Positions 7,985-16,947 of a stretch of DNA of 64,000 nucleotides are shown here, piece by piece. How positions within the stretch are numbered: position 1 is the stretch's first letter; every line of letters starts with the position of its first letter. The stretch lies in contig JAUSNB010000014.1 in assembly GCA_030645615.1 (NCBI GenBank), positions 1 through 64,000 of the forward strand, given 5' to 3'. The stretch comes from Actinomycetota bacterium. GTDB lineage: Bacteria > Actinomycetota > Actinomycetes > S36-B12. A program made the position numbers and the translations under genes. A model generated the notes under the pieces. The model did not search any database, was not told the DNA's origin, and saw only the letters and a program-made list of their open reading frames with translations.

Positions 7985-9232
7985 ATGCGAGCGACACGCC
8001 GGAAGGGACACGGCCACGGCCAGGGCGGCAACCGGCACGAGCGCCACGGCGCAGAGGACCCCGTAGGAGCTCACCAGGACGACTACCCCCGCGAGGGCTC
8101 CCCCGACGGCTCCGGCAGCGTTCATCGTGAGGTCGGACAGGCCCTGCACGGATGGCCGTTCGGCCGGCTCGACCTCATCGGTGAGCATCGTGGATCCGGC
8201 GATGAGCGTGCATGACCAGCCCAGGCCCAGCAAGAACAGGCCGAGGCCCAGCCGCACGATGTCGTCCCCGTGGGCCAGACCGGCCATGACGCACGCGATC
8301 GCGAGGATCACGATGCCGGCAACGACGATCGGGATGCGGCCATAGCGGTCGACGCACCAGCCCACCACCGGCGACAGTGCGTACATGCCCGCCACGTGCA
8401 CGCTGATGACCAGGCCGATGAGTTGCAGCGTGACGTCGACATGCGCCATGTGGATGGGTGTCATCACCATGACCATGACCATGACCACGTGCCCGATCGC
8501 TACTGCCGTGATGCCCAGGACCGCCCTCGGCCGCCCACGAAGGTGGCCGATGCCATCACGGAGCCGGGGCCGTGGCCCGCAGTCCCCTGAGGCTTCCCGG
8601 TGCTCGATCGCGGTGAGGTAGGGGTCGGGCCGGAGCAGCAGCATCAGGACAAGCACCGCCAGCGCGAGGGCGACGGCCGAAACGACGTAGGGCCCGGCCA
8701 GGCGCGGCAGACCCAGGGCCAGGCCAAGCTGGCCCGACGCATTGAGCAGGTTCGGCCCGAGGACCGCCCCCACCGTGCCCGCCCACACGACCCAGGACAG
8801 CGCCCTGGCCCGGTGCTCCTCGGTCGCGAGATCGGTCGCGGCATACCTCGCCTGCAGGCTGGCGGCCGAGGCGACGCCAACGAGCAGGCAACCCAGGTAG
8901 ACCAGGAGCAGGACCTTGTTGGCTGCCCCGGCCACGACGATCAAGGCGCCGAGCGCCCCAATCCCGTACCCCGTCGAGAGGGCGACGCGCCGGCCACGGG
9001 AGAGCGCTATGCGGGCCAGCGGCAGGGCGAGCAGGGCCGCGCCGAGGACCCCGGCCGTCTGGGCCAGCCCGGCAGCACCCTCGGAGCCGGCGACCGACGC
9101 GGCGATGAGCGAGCCCGCCGGGATGGACCCAGCGACGGCGATCCCACCGAGCACCTGACCCGAGGACAGGACCCGCACGCTGCGGTGCTGGACGTCCGCG
9201 AGCCGACCGGTGCCGAGAACCTCGCTGGTCAC
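7964..9232 (-). CDS. MFS transporter
   Basis: A 422-residue integral membrane protein with about 12 predicted helices and the MFS pattern ([16 protein letters not shown] in the central loop before the last six helices). The substrate is unknown. The GTG start at 9232 overlaps the TGA of the sulfotransferase gene as GTGA, which points to coupled translation and a shared role, for example export of a sulfated product. That is inference. The 3' end contains the recA SOS box. This gene and the sulfotransferase lie between recA and DUF3046, genes I would expect to be close neighbours in actinobacteria, so the pair looks like a lineage-specific insertion. Confidence 0.8.
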   Translation of the reverse strand: MTSEVLGTGRLADVQHRSVRVLSSGQVLGGIAVAGSIPAGSLIAASVAGSEGAAGLAQTAGVLGAALLALPLARIALSRGRRVALSTGYGIGALGALIVVAGAANKVLLLVYLGCLLVGVASAASLQARYAATDLATEEHRARALSWVVWAGTVGAVLGPNLLNASGQLGLALGLPRLAGPYVVSAVALALAVLVLMLLLRPDPYLTAIEHREASGDCGPRPRLRDGIGHLRGRPRAVLGITAVAIGHVVMVMVMVMTPIHMAHVDVTLQLIGLVISVHVAGMYALSPVVGWCVDRYGRIPIVVAGIVILAIACVMAGLAHGDDIVRLGLGLFLLGLGWSCTLIAGSTMLTDEVEPAERPSVQGLSDLTMNAAGAVGGALAGVVVLVSSYGVLCAVALVPVAALAVAVSLPACRSHSNTRSI

Positions 9233-9915
9233 GAATGCGGCCCATGCTCGAGCCGGGCGAGCACGACCTCGCGGACGGCGGCGTCGTCTGCGGGCAGCCC
9301 CAGCGACCCGAACGCCGCGGACAGCACGTCCGGCCGGCCGTTCCAGCCGTCGTAGTCGACCAGCGCCGCCCGGCCGTCGCCCAGGATTCCGGTCAGGTCG
9401 GCCATCGCATCGGTGAGCCACTCCCGCGTCGTCGCCAGCACCTCTGCCGCGTTGGCGTTGCCCGGCCACCATCCGCTCCTGGCCGCCGTCGCAGGGTCAC
9501 GCACGTTGATGAGGTACCGGAGGCCGGGGAAGAGCTTGCCCAGGAACAGCAGGTAGTCCAGCAGGAGGTCGTAGGACTCGAAGTGGCCGGGCTCGTAGCG
9601 GACCTCCTTGAATCCGATCCACCGCGTGTCGGCTCGCGGCCGCAGCACGGTATCGACGACGTGCCGCCGTAGGTCAGCCAGCACGTCGGACGGGCTCAGC
9701 CGGGCCGACCCGAACCACGGATGCGTCGCCTTGCCTGCGTGGTGCCGGTCCGCCGTCTCCTCGATCGACTGGGAATACGCGTAGAGCCCGCGCATGGCCG
9801 CATAGTTCTCACCGCGAACGACGACGCCGGGCAGCGCGTTGAGCGCGGCCTGGATCACCGTGCTGCCGGTGCGCCCGTATGTCACCACCGTGACGAACCG
9901 CAGGTCCTCGCTCAC
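9229..9915 (-). CDS. sulfotransferase family protein
   Basis: A 228-residue protein of the PAPS-dependent sulfotransferase type. Near the N-terminus, VTYGRTGSTVIQAALN matches the 5'-phosphosulfate-binding loop, normally RSGTT-like. In the middle, INVRDPATAARS matches the 3'-phosphate-binding motif (RDP...S). These enzymes move sulfate from PAPS to a hydroxyl of a carbohydrate, lipid or protein. The GTG start at 9915 (VSEDLRF) is the most conservative choice; upstream in-frame sequence is antisense to other genes and has no matching domain. The gene is coupled to the following MFS gene by a four-base overlap. The acceptor is unknown. Confidence 0.75.
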   Translation of the reverse strand: MSEDLRFVTVVTYGRTGSTVIQAALNALPGVVVRGENYAAMRGLYAYSQSIEETADRHHAGKATHPWFGSARLSPSDVLADLRRHVVDTVLRPRADTRWIGFKEVRYEPGHFESYDLLLDYLLFLGKLFPGLRYLINVRDPATAARSGWWPGNANAAEVLATTREWLTDAMADLTGILGDGRAALVDYDGWNGRPDVLSAAFGSLGLPADDAAVREVVLARLEHGPHS

Positions 9916-9931
9916 GCGGCCACCGCGGCCC

Positions 9932-10123
9932 TCATCGCAGGACCGCCGGAACCTCGGTGACCTGGCAGACCGCGCGCCAGATGACCTTCGTCTCGACTCC
10001 GTCGCCGATCGCCTCCTCCGCCGTCCGGCCAAGCGTGGGCAGCACCACGTCGTGCGCCCAGGAGCGGGCATAGGCCGGCCCGAAGACCGCGTCCATCCGC
10101 TCCCAGAAGTCCGTAAGGCGCAC
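9932..10123 (-). CDS. DUF3046 domain-containing protein
   Basis: A 63-residue cytosolic protein of the actinobacterial DUF3046 family, recognised from the N-terminus MRLTDFWERM, the motif FGPAYARSWAHDVVLPTLG and the tail IWRAVCQ. The family is regularly found beside recA-recX in Actinomycetes, which fits its position here apart from the inserted sulfotransferase and MFS genes. Its function is not known to me. It reads away from the YwiC-like gene across only 35 bp, which must hold both promoters. Confidence 0.9.
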   Translation of the reverse strand: MRLTDFWERMDAVFGPAYARSWAHDVVLPTLGRTAEEAIGDGVETKVIWRAVCQVTEVPAVLR

Positions 10124-10158
10124 GGCGTGCAGTCTGCCCCATCTGCCACCATCAGGCC

Positions 10159-10986
10159 GTGGCCGTACCCGGATCCGCTCGCCGCGTATCGCTCGTGCCG
10201 CCGGCGCATGGGGCCTGGGCGTTCATCGGGCTGCCCGTCGCAGTGGCGATCGCGCTCACCGGGATGTCCTGGCTGGTAGCCGTCCTCGGTGTCGCCTGGG
10301 TGTTGGCCTACCCGGCGTCGTACTTCGCCCTGGCAATGGTCAAGGACACGGCACCTCATCATCGGCGACCTGGCCGGCAGCCCCGCCCCGGCCGCTACGT
10401 GCGTCCGCTCGTCACGTGGGGGCTGCCAGCCGCGGCGCTCGGTGCCGTCGCACTGGCCGCCCAGCCGTGGCTGGCCTGGGTCGGCCTGGGCTACGCCGCC
10501 CTCTTCGCGGTCAACGCCGCCTTCGCCCGCCGACGCGACGAGAGGTCGCTGGTCAACGACGCGGTCCTCATCGTCGAGTGCGCGCTGGTCGTCCCGGTGA
10601 CCTGGGCGGCGGACCATGGCAGCGGCGGTTGGGTGCCGCCCGCACCGTCGACGATCCCCGCCCAGGCCTGGATCCTGTGCGCCGCCGTGGCCCTGCTGCT
10701 CACGGGCTCCACCCTGCACGTCAAGTCCTTGATCCGCGAGCGGGCCAACCCGGCCTTCGCCACGGCGTCGAGGACGGTCGCCTTCGGGTCGATCGTGGCT
10801 GCAGCGGCGCTGGCCTGGGCTTGGGGGCTGCCCGAGGGCCTCCTCCTGCTGCTGCCATTCGGCTACCTCGCGGGCCGGGCGATCACCGTGCCGGGCCGGA
10901 GCATGGCACCGGGGCGTATCGGGATGATCGAGCTGGCCGGTTACCTGCTGCTCGTCGCGGTCGCCTTCCTGCTGGCCCCGCCATGA
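10159..10986 (+). CDS. YwiC-like integral membrane protein
   Basis: A 275-residue membrane protein with about eight hydrophobic helices. The N-terminal SLVPPAHGAWAFIGLPV and the later HVKSLIRER motif fit the YwiC-like family, whose function is not established. The start is GTG at 10159 (MAVPGSARR). It ends ten bases before lhr on the same strand, so the two may be cotranscribed. Confidence 0.78.
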   Translation: MAVPGSARRVSLVPPAHGAWAFIGLPVAVAIALTGMSWLVAVLGVAWVLAYPASYFALAMVKDTAPHHRRPGRQPRPGRYVRPLVTWGLPAAALGAVALAAQPWLAWVGLGYAALFAVNAAFARRRDERSLVNDAVLIVECALVVPVTWAADHGSGGWVPPAPSTIPAQAWILCAAVALLLTGSTLHVKSLIRERANPAFATASRTVAFGSIVAAAALAWAWGLPEGLLLLLPFGYLAGRAITVPGRSMAPGRIGMIELAGYLLLVAVAFLLAPP

Positions 10987-10996
10987 CGGCCGGCAC

Positions 10997-13900
10997 ATGA
11001 CCGCGGGCTTCTCGCCGGCGACGGCGAACTGGTTCGCCGGCGCGTTCGACTCCCCCACTCCCGCCCAGCGGGGCGCCTGGACCGCGATCCGCCAGGGCGA
11101 CGACACGCTCGTCGTTGCCCCCACGGGCAGCGGCAAGACGCTGGCCGCCTTCCTTCAGGCGATCGACCGCCTGCTCAGCGAGCCGACACCGGTGGATCGA
11201 CTGGGCCGGTGCCGGGTCCTCTATGTGTCGCCCTTGAAGGCGCTCGCCGTCGACGTCGAGCGCAATCTGCGCAGCCCCCTGATCGGGATCGAGCGCGAGG
11301 CGGCCCGACTGGGCCTGGCCGTGCCCGACGTGCGCATCGGCATCCGCACGGGCGACACCCCGCCGGCCGAACGGGCCCGCATGGGCAGGCGGCCGCCCGA
11401 CATACTCATCACGACCCCCGAATCACTCTTCCTCATGCTCACCTCCCGGGCGCGCGAGTCCCTCCGCGCGGTGCACACGGTCATCGTCGACGAGGTCCAT
11501 GCCGTTGCCGGCACCAAGCGGGGAGCCCACCTCGCCGTCTCCCTGGACCGCCTTGACGCCCTGCTCTCATCTCCGGCGCAGCGCATCGGGCTCTCGGCCA
11601 CCGTCAGCCCCATCGCCGACGTCGCCGCCTTCCTGCGGCCGCAGAGTCCGGCCACCGTGGTCGCGCCGCCGAGCGAGAAGTCATGGGACCTGCAGATTCG
11701 GGTGCCTGTCGACGACATGGCCGACCTGCCCGCGTCGGCCGACGGTTCCCAGGACGCCGGTGCTGATCCGGTGCCGCGCTCGTCGATCTGGCCGCACATC
11801 GACGAGCAGCTGGTCGACCTCATCGAGGAGCACCAAGCGACACTCGTCTTCGCCAACTCCCGCCGCCTCGCCGAGCGCATCACCGCGCAGGTCAACGACA
11901 TCGCAGCCGAGCGGCGCCTCGCAGCGGGGCTGCCCGAAGCCGGTCCGGTCGCCCGGGCCCACCACGGCTCGGTCAGCAAGGAGCAGCGGGCCTTCATCGA
12001 GGAGGAACTCAAGGCCGGACGACTGCCCGCGGTCGTCGCCACGAGCAGCCTGGAGCTGGGCATCGACATGGGGACGATCGACCTCGTGGTGCAGGTCGAG
12101 ACCCCGCCCAGCGTCGCAAGCGGACTGCAGAGGGTGGGTCGGGCCGGCCATCAGGTCGGAGCGACCAGCCGCGGCATCATCTTCCCCAAGTTCCGAGGCG
12201 ACCTCGTGACGGCGGCCGTCGTGGCCGACGGCATGCGCTCGGGCCGCATCGAGGACGTCCGGATCCCGCGGAACCCGCTCGACGTGCTCGCCCAGCAGAT
12301 CGCCGCGTGCGTGGCCATGGACGACTGGCAGGCCGATGACCTGCTCGACCTCATGCGCCGCTCGGCGTCCTTCTCGACCCTCACCGACCAAGTCTTCGCC
12401 TCGGTGCTCGACCTGCTGTCCGGCCGGTATCCCTCCGACGAGTTCGCCGAGCTGCGCCCGCGCCTGGTCTGGGACCGCACGTCCGGCCTGCTCAGCACGC
12501 GCCCCGGCGCGCAGCGGCTCGCGGTCACCAGCGGCGGCACCATCCCGGACCGCGGCCTGTTCACCGTCTTCCTGGTCGGTGGCTCCCGCGTCGGGGAGCT
12601 CGACGAGGAGATGGTCTACGAGTCGCGGGTCGGCGACGTCATCGCGCTCGGCGCCTCGGGCTGGCGCATCGAGGAGATCACGCACGACCGGGTCCTCGTC
12701 ACCCCGGCTCCGGGGGTGCCGGGTCGGCTGCCGTTCTGGCACGGCGACGCCCTCGGGCGGCCAGCGGCCCTCGGGCGCGCTGTCGGCGCCTTCGTGCGCA
12801 CCGTCGCCGCGTCTCGCCATCCGCGCGATGCCGTCGCGGGCATGGGACTGGACGAGAGGGCCGTCGCGAACCTCATCGGCTACATCGAGGAGCAGCGCGC
12901 GGCCACCCACCATGTTCCCAGCGACACGTCAATCGTCGTCGAGCGCTTCCGGGACGAGCTCGGCGACTGGCGGGTCATCGTGCACTCCCCCTTCGGTGCC
13001 CGCGTGCACGCGCCGTGGGCGCTGGCCCTCGGCGCTCGCATCCGCGACCACCTCGGCATCGATGCGCACGTCATGCATGCCGACGACGGCATCGTCCTGC
13101 GGCTCCCCGACACCGACGATGAGCAGGCGGCCGCGTCCGTGGCCGAGCTGATCCGCATCGATCCGGAGGAGATCGAGGGCATCGTCACGGCCCAGGTGGG
13201 CGGTTCCGCGCTCTTCGCGGCTCGCTTCCGCGAGTGCGCCGCCCGGGCATTGCTCCTCCCGCGGCGTAGGCCGGACCGGCGGTCCCCCCTGTGGCAGCAA
13301 CGGCAGAGGTCGGCACACCTGCTCGAAGTCGCCTCCGGCTACGCCAGCTTCCCCATCATCCTGGAGACCGTCCGCGAGTGCCTGCAGGATGTCTACGACG
13401 TCCCGGCATTGCGCGCCCTGCTCGCGGAGCTGCGCGACGGCACGGTGACCGTGCACGAGGTGGCCACCGACCACCCGTCGCCGTTCGCGGAGTCGCTGCT
13501 GTTCGGTTACGTCGCGTCGTTCCTGTACGAGGGCGACTCACCGCTGGCCGAGCGCCGCGCGGAGGCCCTGACCCTCGACACCAGGCTGCTCGCCGAGCTG
13601 CTCGGCACACCCGAGCTGCGCGACCTGCTCGACGCCGACGCCATCGACGAGGTGGAGGCCGAACTGCAGCGCACCGCCAGCACGCACCGGGCCCGGGACG
13701 TCGAGGATGCCGCCGACATCCTGCGGATCCTGGGACCGCTGACGGACGCGCAGGGTGTCGAGCGCGGCATCCACCCCGACTGGCTGGCCTCGTTGCGCCA
13801 ATCCCGCCGGGCGATCGAGGTCCGCATGGGAGGGCAGGCACGGACTGCGGCCGTGGAGGATGCCGGCCGGCTACGCGATGCGCTCGGCCTCGCGCTGCCG

Positions 13901-15433
13901 GTCGGCGTACCGGACGCCCACCTGGAGACCGTCGACGACCCGCTGGGCGACGTCGTCGGGCGCTTCGCCCGGACCCATGGACCGTTCACGCGCGAGCAGG
14001 CCGCCGCGGACCTCGGGCTGCCGCCTGCCATGGCCGGGGAGGTCCTCGACCGGCTGGCGTCGGCCGGCCGGGTCGTTCGCGGGGAGTTCCGGCCGGGCGG
14101 CGCGCACACCGAGTATTGCGACTCCGAGGTGCTGCGCCGGATCCGGCGGCGCAGCATCGCACGACTGCGGGACGAGATCGAGCCGGTGCCGCCCGAGGCC
14201 TTCGCTTCCTTCCTGCCCACCTGGCAGCGAGTCGCCGCCCACGGCGAGCGGCCGGCCCTGCGAGGTGTCGACGGCTGCTTCGAGGTGATCGAGCAACTGG
14301 CCGGCGTGGCCCTGCCGGCGAGCACGTGGCTGCGAGGCGTCTTTGCCAGTCGGGTGGGCGATTTCCACCCGGGCATGGTCGACGAGCTCATGACGGCGGG
14401 CGAAGTCTCCTGGTGGGGGCTCGCGCCGCTGTCGGGTGGCGACGGGGTCGTGGCCCTGGCTCCCGCGGACCGAGCGCCCGCGCTGCGGCCGGCCGCTCGG
14501 GACGAGGCGGATCACTCCCCGCTCGAGCTGGCCGTGCTCGACGTCCTTCGACCAGGCGGCGCCCTGTTCTTCCGGGATGTCGGGGACCGGGTGGGCACGG
14601 AGCTCGGGGCGGTGCCGGATCGCGAGCTCGTCGAGGCACTGTGGTCGCTGGTGTGGTCCGGGGTCGTCACGAATGACAGCTGGTCGCCGCTGCGGGCCCG
14701 GATAGATGGGCGCGGCTCGACTCGGCCGACACAGGGAAGGCGCCGGCCAGCCCTGCCCTCGCGCAGCGGGCCGCCGGCCGCGTCCGGACGTTGGGTGGTG
14801 ACTGCTGATGGGCACGTCACGCCGGCCGAGCGGGCCCGGGCCGTCGGCGACGCGCTGCTCGAGCGCTACGGCATCGTCACCCGCGGCAGCGTCGCCAACG
14901 AGCGGATCGAGGGAGGCTTCGCGGCCTTGTACCGGGTCCTGTCCGCGTTCGAGGATGCCGGCCGGTGCCGGCGAACCTACGCGGTCGATGGGCTCGGGGC
15001 GGCCCAGTTCGCCGTCGCGGTCGCGGTCGACCGGCTGCGCGGGCTGCGCCGAGAGCGCGAGCCCCGCGTCGTCGTGCTGGCAGCCACCGACCCGGCGCAG
15101 GCCTACGGTGCGGCACTGCCATGGCCAGCCCTGCCGGAGGGCGCGGGCCGGCCGGCCCGCCGCGCCGGGGCTGTTGTCGTGCTGGTGGACGGTAGCCCCG
15201 TGGCGTACGTCGACCGGGGCGGCCGGTCGGCGCTGGCGTGGACGCAGGATGCGTCACTGCTCGTGCCGGCGATGCGGGCGCTGGCTGCCGATGGAGAGCG
15301 GGCGGGGCTGGGCCGGGCTGTGCTCCAGCGGGTCAACGGCACGGCTCTGGCCGATGCTGCGGGCTTCGCGAGCGCCCTCGGCGAGGCAGGGTTCGTGGCG
15401 ACCCCCAAGGGACTGCGGCCACCCCGCGGCTAG
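10997..15433 (+). CDS. lhr: Lhr-family ATP-dependent DNA helicase
   Basis: Large superfamily-2 helicase of 1478 residues, the usual size of actinobacterial Lhr, which moves 3'-to-5' on single-stranded DNA and unwinds RNA:DNA hybrids in repair. Visible motifs are Q-motif-like TPAQRGAW, Walker A APTGSGKT (41-48), motif II DEVHAVAG near 166, motif III LSATV, and motifs V/VI in TSSLELGIDMG and QRVGRAGHQ. These are followed by the Lhr winged-helix/core region and a long C-terminal domain found only in full-length Lhr. Start ATG at 10997, ten bases after the YwiC-like gene. It ends seven bases from the convergent clgR stop. No frameshift is visible. Confidence 0.95.
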   Translation: MTAGFSPATANWFAGAFDSPTPAQRGAWTAIRQGDDTLVVAPTGSGKTLAAFLQAIDRLLSEPTPVDRLGRCRVLYVSPLKALAVDVERNLRSPLIGIEREAARLGLAVPDVRIGIRTGDTPPAERARMGRRPPDILITTPESLFLMLTSRARESLRAVHTVIVDEVHAVAGTKRGAHLAVSLDRLDALLSSPAQRIGLSATVSPIADVAAFLRPQSPATVVAPPSEKSWDLQIRVPVDDMADLPASADGSQDAGADPVPRSSIWPHIDEQLVDLIEEHQATLVFANSRRLAERITAQVNDIAAERRLAAGLPEAGPVARAHHGSVSKEQRAFIEEELKAGRLPAVVATSSLELGIDMGTIDLVVQVETPPSVASGLQRVGRAGHQVGATSRGIIFPKFRGDLVTAAVVADGMRSGRIEDVRIPRNPLDVLAQQIAACVAMDDWQADDLLDLMRRSASFSTLTDQVFASVLDLLSGRYPSDEFAELRPRLVWDRTSGLLSTRPGAQRLAVTSGGTIPDRGLFTVFLVGGSRVGELDEEMVYESRVGDVIALGASGWRIEEITHDRVLVTPAPGVPGRLPFWHGDALGRPAALGRAVGAFVRTVAASRHPRDAVAGMGLDERAVANLIGYIEEQRAATHHVPSDTSIVVERFRDELGDWRVIVHSPFGARVHAPWALALGARIRDHLGIDAHVMHADDGIVLRLPDTDDEQAAASVAELIRIDPEEIEGIVTAQVGGSALFAARFRECAARALLLPRRRPDRRSPLWQQRQRSAHLLEVASGYASFPIILETVRECLQDVYDVPALRALLAELRDGTVTVHEVATDHPSPFAESLLFGYVASFLYEGDSPLAERRAEALTLDTRLLAELLGTPELRDLLDADAIDEVEAELQRTASTHRARDVEDAADILRILGPLTDAQGVERGIHPDWLASLRQSRRAIEVRMGGQARTAAVEDAGRLRDALGLALPVGVPDAHLETVDDPLGDVVGRFARTHGPFTREQAAADLGLPPAMAGEVLDRLASAGRVVRGEFRPGGAHTEYCDSEVLRRIRRRSIARLRDEIEPVPPEAFASFLPTWQRVAAHGERPALRGVDGCFEVIEQLAGVALPASTWLRGVFASRVGDFHPGMVDELMTAGEVSWWGLAPLSGGDGVVALAPADRAPALRPAARDEADHSPLELAVLDVLRPGGALFFRDVGDRVGTELGAVPDRELVEALWSLVWSGVVTNDSWSPLRARIDGRGSTRPTQGRRRPALPSRSGPPAASGRWVVTADGHVTPAERARAVGDALLERYGIVTRGSVANERIEGGFAALYRVLSAFEDAGRCRRTYAVDGLGAAQFAVAVAVDRLRGLRREREPRVVVLAATDPAQAYGAALPWPALPEGAGRPARRAGAVVVLVDGSPVAYVDRGGRSALAWTQDASLLVPAMRALAADGERAGLGRAVLQRVNGTALADAAGFASALGEAGFVATPKGLRPPRG

Positions 15434-15440
15434 GCGTGGG

Positions 15441-15719
15441 TCAGGACAGGCCGGCCACCGACAGGACCGGACGGCGATGGGTGGTCTCGGCTTGGGCGAC
15501 CTGGCTGCTCACCGAGGCGAGGACATCGGACAGCGATACCTCCAGCGCTCCGCAGATGGCGGCAAGCAACTCGCTTGACGCCTCCTTCTGGCCTCGCTCG
15601 ACCTCGGAAAGGTAGCCCAGGGAGACGGCAGCAGCGCCTGACACGTCGCGCAGGGTGCGGCCCTGGTCCTTCCGTCGACGTCGCAATTCGTCGCCGATCA
15701 CGTGCCGCAGGACGATCAT
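15441..15719 (-). CDS. clgR: ClgR-type XRE-family transcriptional regulator
   Basis: A 92-residue DNA-binding protein with a helix-turn-helix of the Cro/CI type: [19 protein letters not shown] followed by [20 protein letters not shown]. This pattern, and the location beside cinA and pgsA, identify it as ClgR, the activator of clp protease and stress genes in actinobacteria. The C-terminus ends in short aliphatic residues (SVAGLS); ClgR is itself a Clp substrate in related species through its C-terminus, which this tail would suit. Start ATG at 15719 ([14 protein letters not shown]). A weak ClgR-box-like sequence lies 110 bp upstream. Confidence 0.9.
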   Translation of the reverse strand: MIVLRHVIGDELRRRRKDQGRTLRDVSGAAAVSLGYLSEVERGQKEASSELLAAICGALEVSLSDVLASVSSQVAQAETTHRRPVLSVAGLS

Positions 15720-15821
15720 GGCCCCTCCTCTCGCTGCCCCCGTGCTGGTCGTGCTCGTTCGTTCCGGTCGTGCTCACGTCCATCGTGCTGATGTCCGTGC
15801 CCAACAGCATCAGGCACGGGC

Positions 15822-16328
15822 CTATTCCGCGTTCGGCGAAACTGCGCCCGGCATCGCCAGCACCTGCACCGTGACCATCGTCAAGCATGCCTGAACCGTC
15901 TGACACCGCACCTCGTCGCGGCCCCCGGGCAGTCGCAGGTGCTCGGACACGCGCCAGCCGGGACCGCAGGCGGCGATCCAGACCGACCCGACCGGCTCGC
16001 CGTCGTGCGGGTCGGGCCCCGCCACCCCGGTAGTGCCAATGCCCACGTCGGCCGCGACCCGCCGCGCCGCACCCGCCGCCATGGCCTCGGCGACCGCCCG
16101 GCTCACCACGCCCTGCGCCAGCGCAGACGCTGGCACATCCAGGAGCGCCCGCTTCACGTCCACGTGATAGGCCACCACCGCCCCGCGCAGCACCGCCGAG
16201 GCCCCGGGGACCTCGGCCACCGTGGCGGCAAGCAGGCCGGCCGTCACGGATTCCCCGGTCGCCACGGTGAGGCCGGCGTCCCGGCACGCGGCCACCAGCG
16301 CGGTGGCCCCTTGGTCAGGCGACGTCAC
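15822..16328 (-). CDS. cinA: CinA C-terminal domain protein (nicotinamide-nucleotide amidase)
   Basis: A 168-residue stand-alone CinA C-terminal (PncC-type) domain, predicted to deamidate nicotinamide mononucleotide to nicotinic acid mononucleotide for NAD recycling. The family motifs are seen in LTVATGESVTAGLLAATVAEVPGAS and in the GIGTTGVAGPD region. The N-terminal MoaB-like domain of long CinA proteins is absent, as is common in actinobacteria. Start GTG at 16328 overlaps the end of pgsA by 14 bases; longer versions run antisense-like through pgsA and are rejected. It lies in the rimO-pgsA-cinA-clgR gene row. Confidence 0.88.
   Translation of the reverse strand: MTSPDQGATALVAACRDAGLTVATGESVTAGLLAATVAEVPGASAVLRGAVVAYHVDVKRALLDVPASALAQGVVSRAVAEAMAAGAARRVAADVGIGTTGVAGPDPHDGEPVGSVWIAACGPGWRVSEHLRLPGGRDEVRCQTVQACLTMVTVQVLAMPGAVSPNAE
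15828..15838 (-). promoter_or_regulatory. ClgR-box-like sequence upstream of clgR
   Basis: On the minus strand this reads CGCCGAACGCG, which matches the core of the corynebacterial ClgR site as I remember it (CGC-Y-N-A-N-R-GCG) except at the R position. It sits at the 3' end of cinA, about 110 bp before the clgR start, where autoregulation would be expected. One mismatch makes it tentative. Confidence 0.3.
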
Positions 16329-16947
16329 GGTGCACGCCGAGGTTCGTGCGGATCTCGACCGGCTGGCGACGCAGGCGTACGGCCCGCACCACGTAGTCCA
16401 GCCCGGTGGCGACCGTGAGCACGACTGCGAGAGCCATCGCCCACGCGCTTGCGGTGGGCCACCATGCCAGCGGCACGTCGGCCAGGTACATCGTGATGGC
16501 CACGGTCTGGGCCAGGGTCTTCGCCTTGCCGCCCCGGCTGGCCGGGATGACCCCGTGCTCGATGACCCAGAAGCGCAACAGGGTGACACCCACTTCGCGG
16601 ACCAGGATCAGCGCGGTGACCCACCACGGCAGGTCGCCCATGAGCGACAGGCCGATCAGCGCTACGCCGGTGAGCGCCTTGTCGGCGATCGGGTCGGCCA
16701 CCTTGCCGAACGTGGTGACCAGTCCGTAGCGGCGGGCGATGGCCCCGTCCATCAAGTCGGTGATCGAGGCCAGGACGAAGACGATGGCGGCCGCGTCGCG
16801 CGCGGGGCCGCGGGCTCCGTCGTCGACCAGAAGCGCCGCCAGCAGCGGGACGCAGAGCACCCGCAGGGCGGTCAGCGCGTTCGGCAGATTCACCAGCGGG
16901 GCGTTCCCGACCGGGTCCGCTGCCCGGTCGGGGATCGGTGGCTTCAT
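16315..16947 (-). CDS. pgsA: CDP-diacylglycerol--glycerol-3-phosphate 3-phosphatidyltransferase
   Basis: Membrane enzyme of phospholipid synthesis that makes phosphatidylglycerol phosphate from CDP-diacylglycerol and glycerol-3-phosphate. The CDP-alcohol phosphatidyltransferase signature DG-x2-AR-x8-G-x3-D-x3-D is complete in the stretch from DGAIARR to GKVADPIAD. The 210-residue length and the hydrophobic helices fit PgsA, and the position between rimO and cinA fits mycobacterial pgsA3. Start ATG at 16947 overlaps the rimO stop as ATGA. The precise alcohol substrate is inferred from context. Confidence 0.9.
   Translation of the reverse strand: MKPPIPDRAADPVGNAPLVNLPNALTALRVLCVPLLAALLVDDGARGPARDAAAIVFVLASITDLMDGAIARRYGLVTTFGKVADPIADKALTGVALIGLSLMGDLPWWVTALILVREVGVTLLRFWVIEHGVIPASRGGKAKTLAQTVAITMYLADVPLAWWPTASAWAMALAVVLTVATGLDYVVRAVRLRRQPVEIRTNLGVHRDVA

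Noticed and set aside
9229..11136. Long minus-strand frame (635 codons) read as one protein
   Set aside because: Only the last 228 codons match a sulfotransferase; the rest is antisense to the YwiC-like and lhr genes and contains the DUF3046 gene in another frame.
13291..14676. Plus-strand frame of 461 codons inside lhr in another register
   Set aside because: Arg/Ala/Pro-rich out-of-frame translation of lhr without any start signal.
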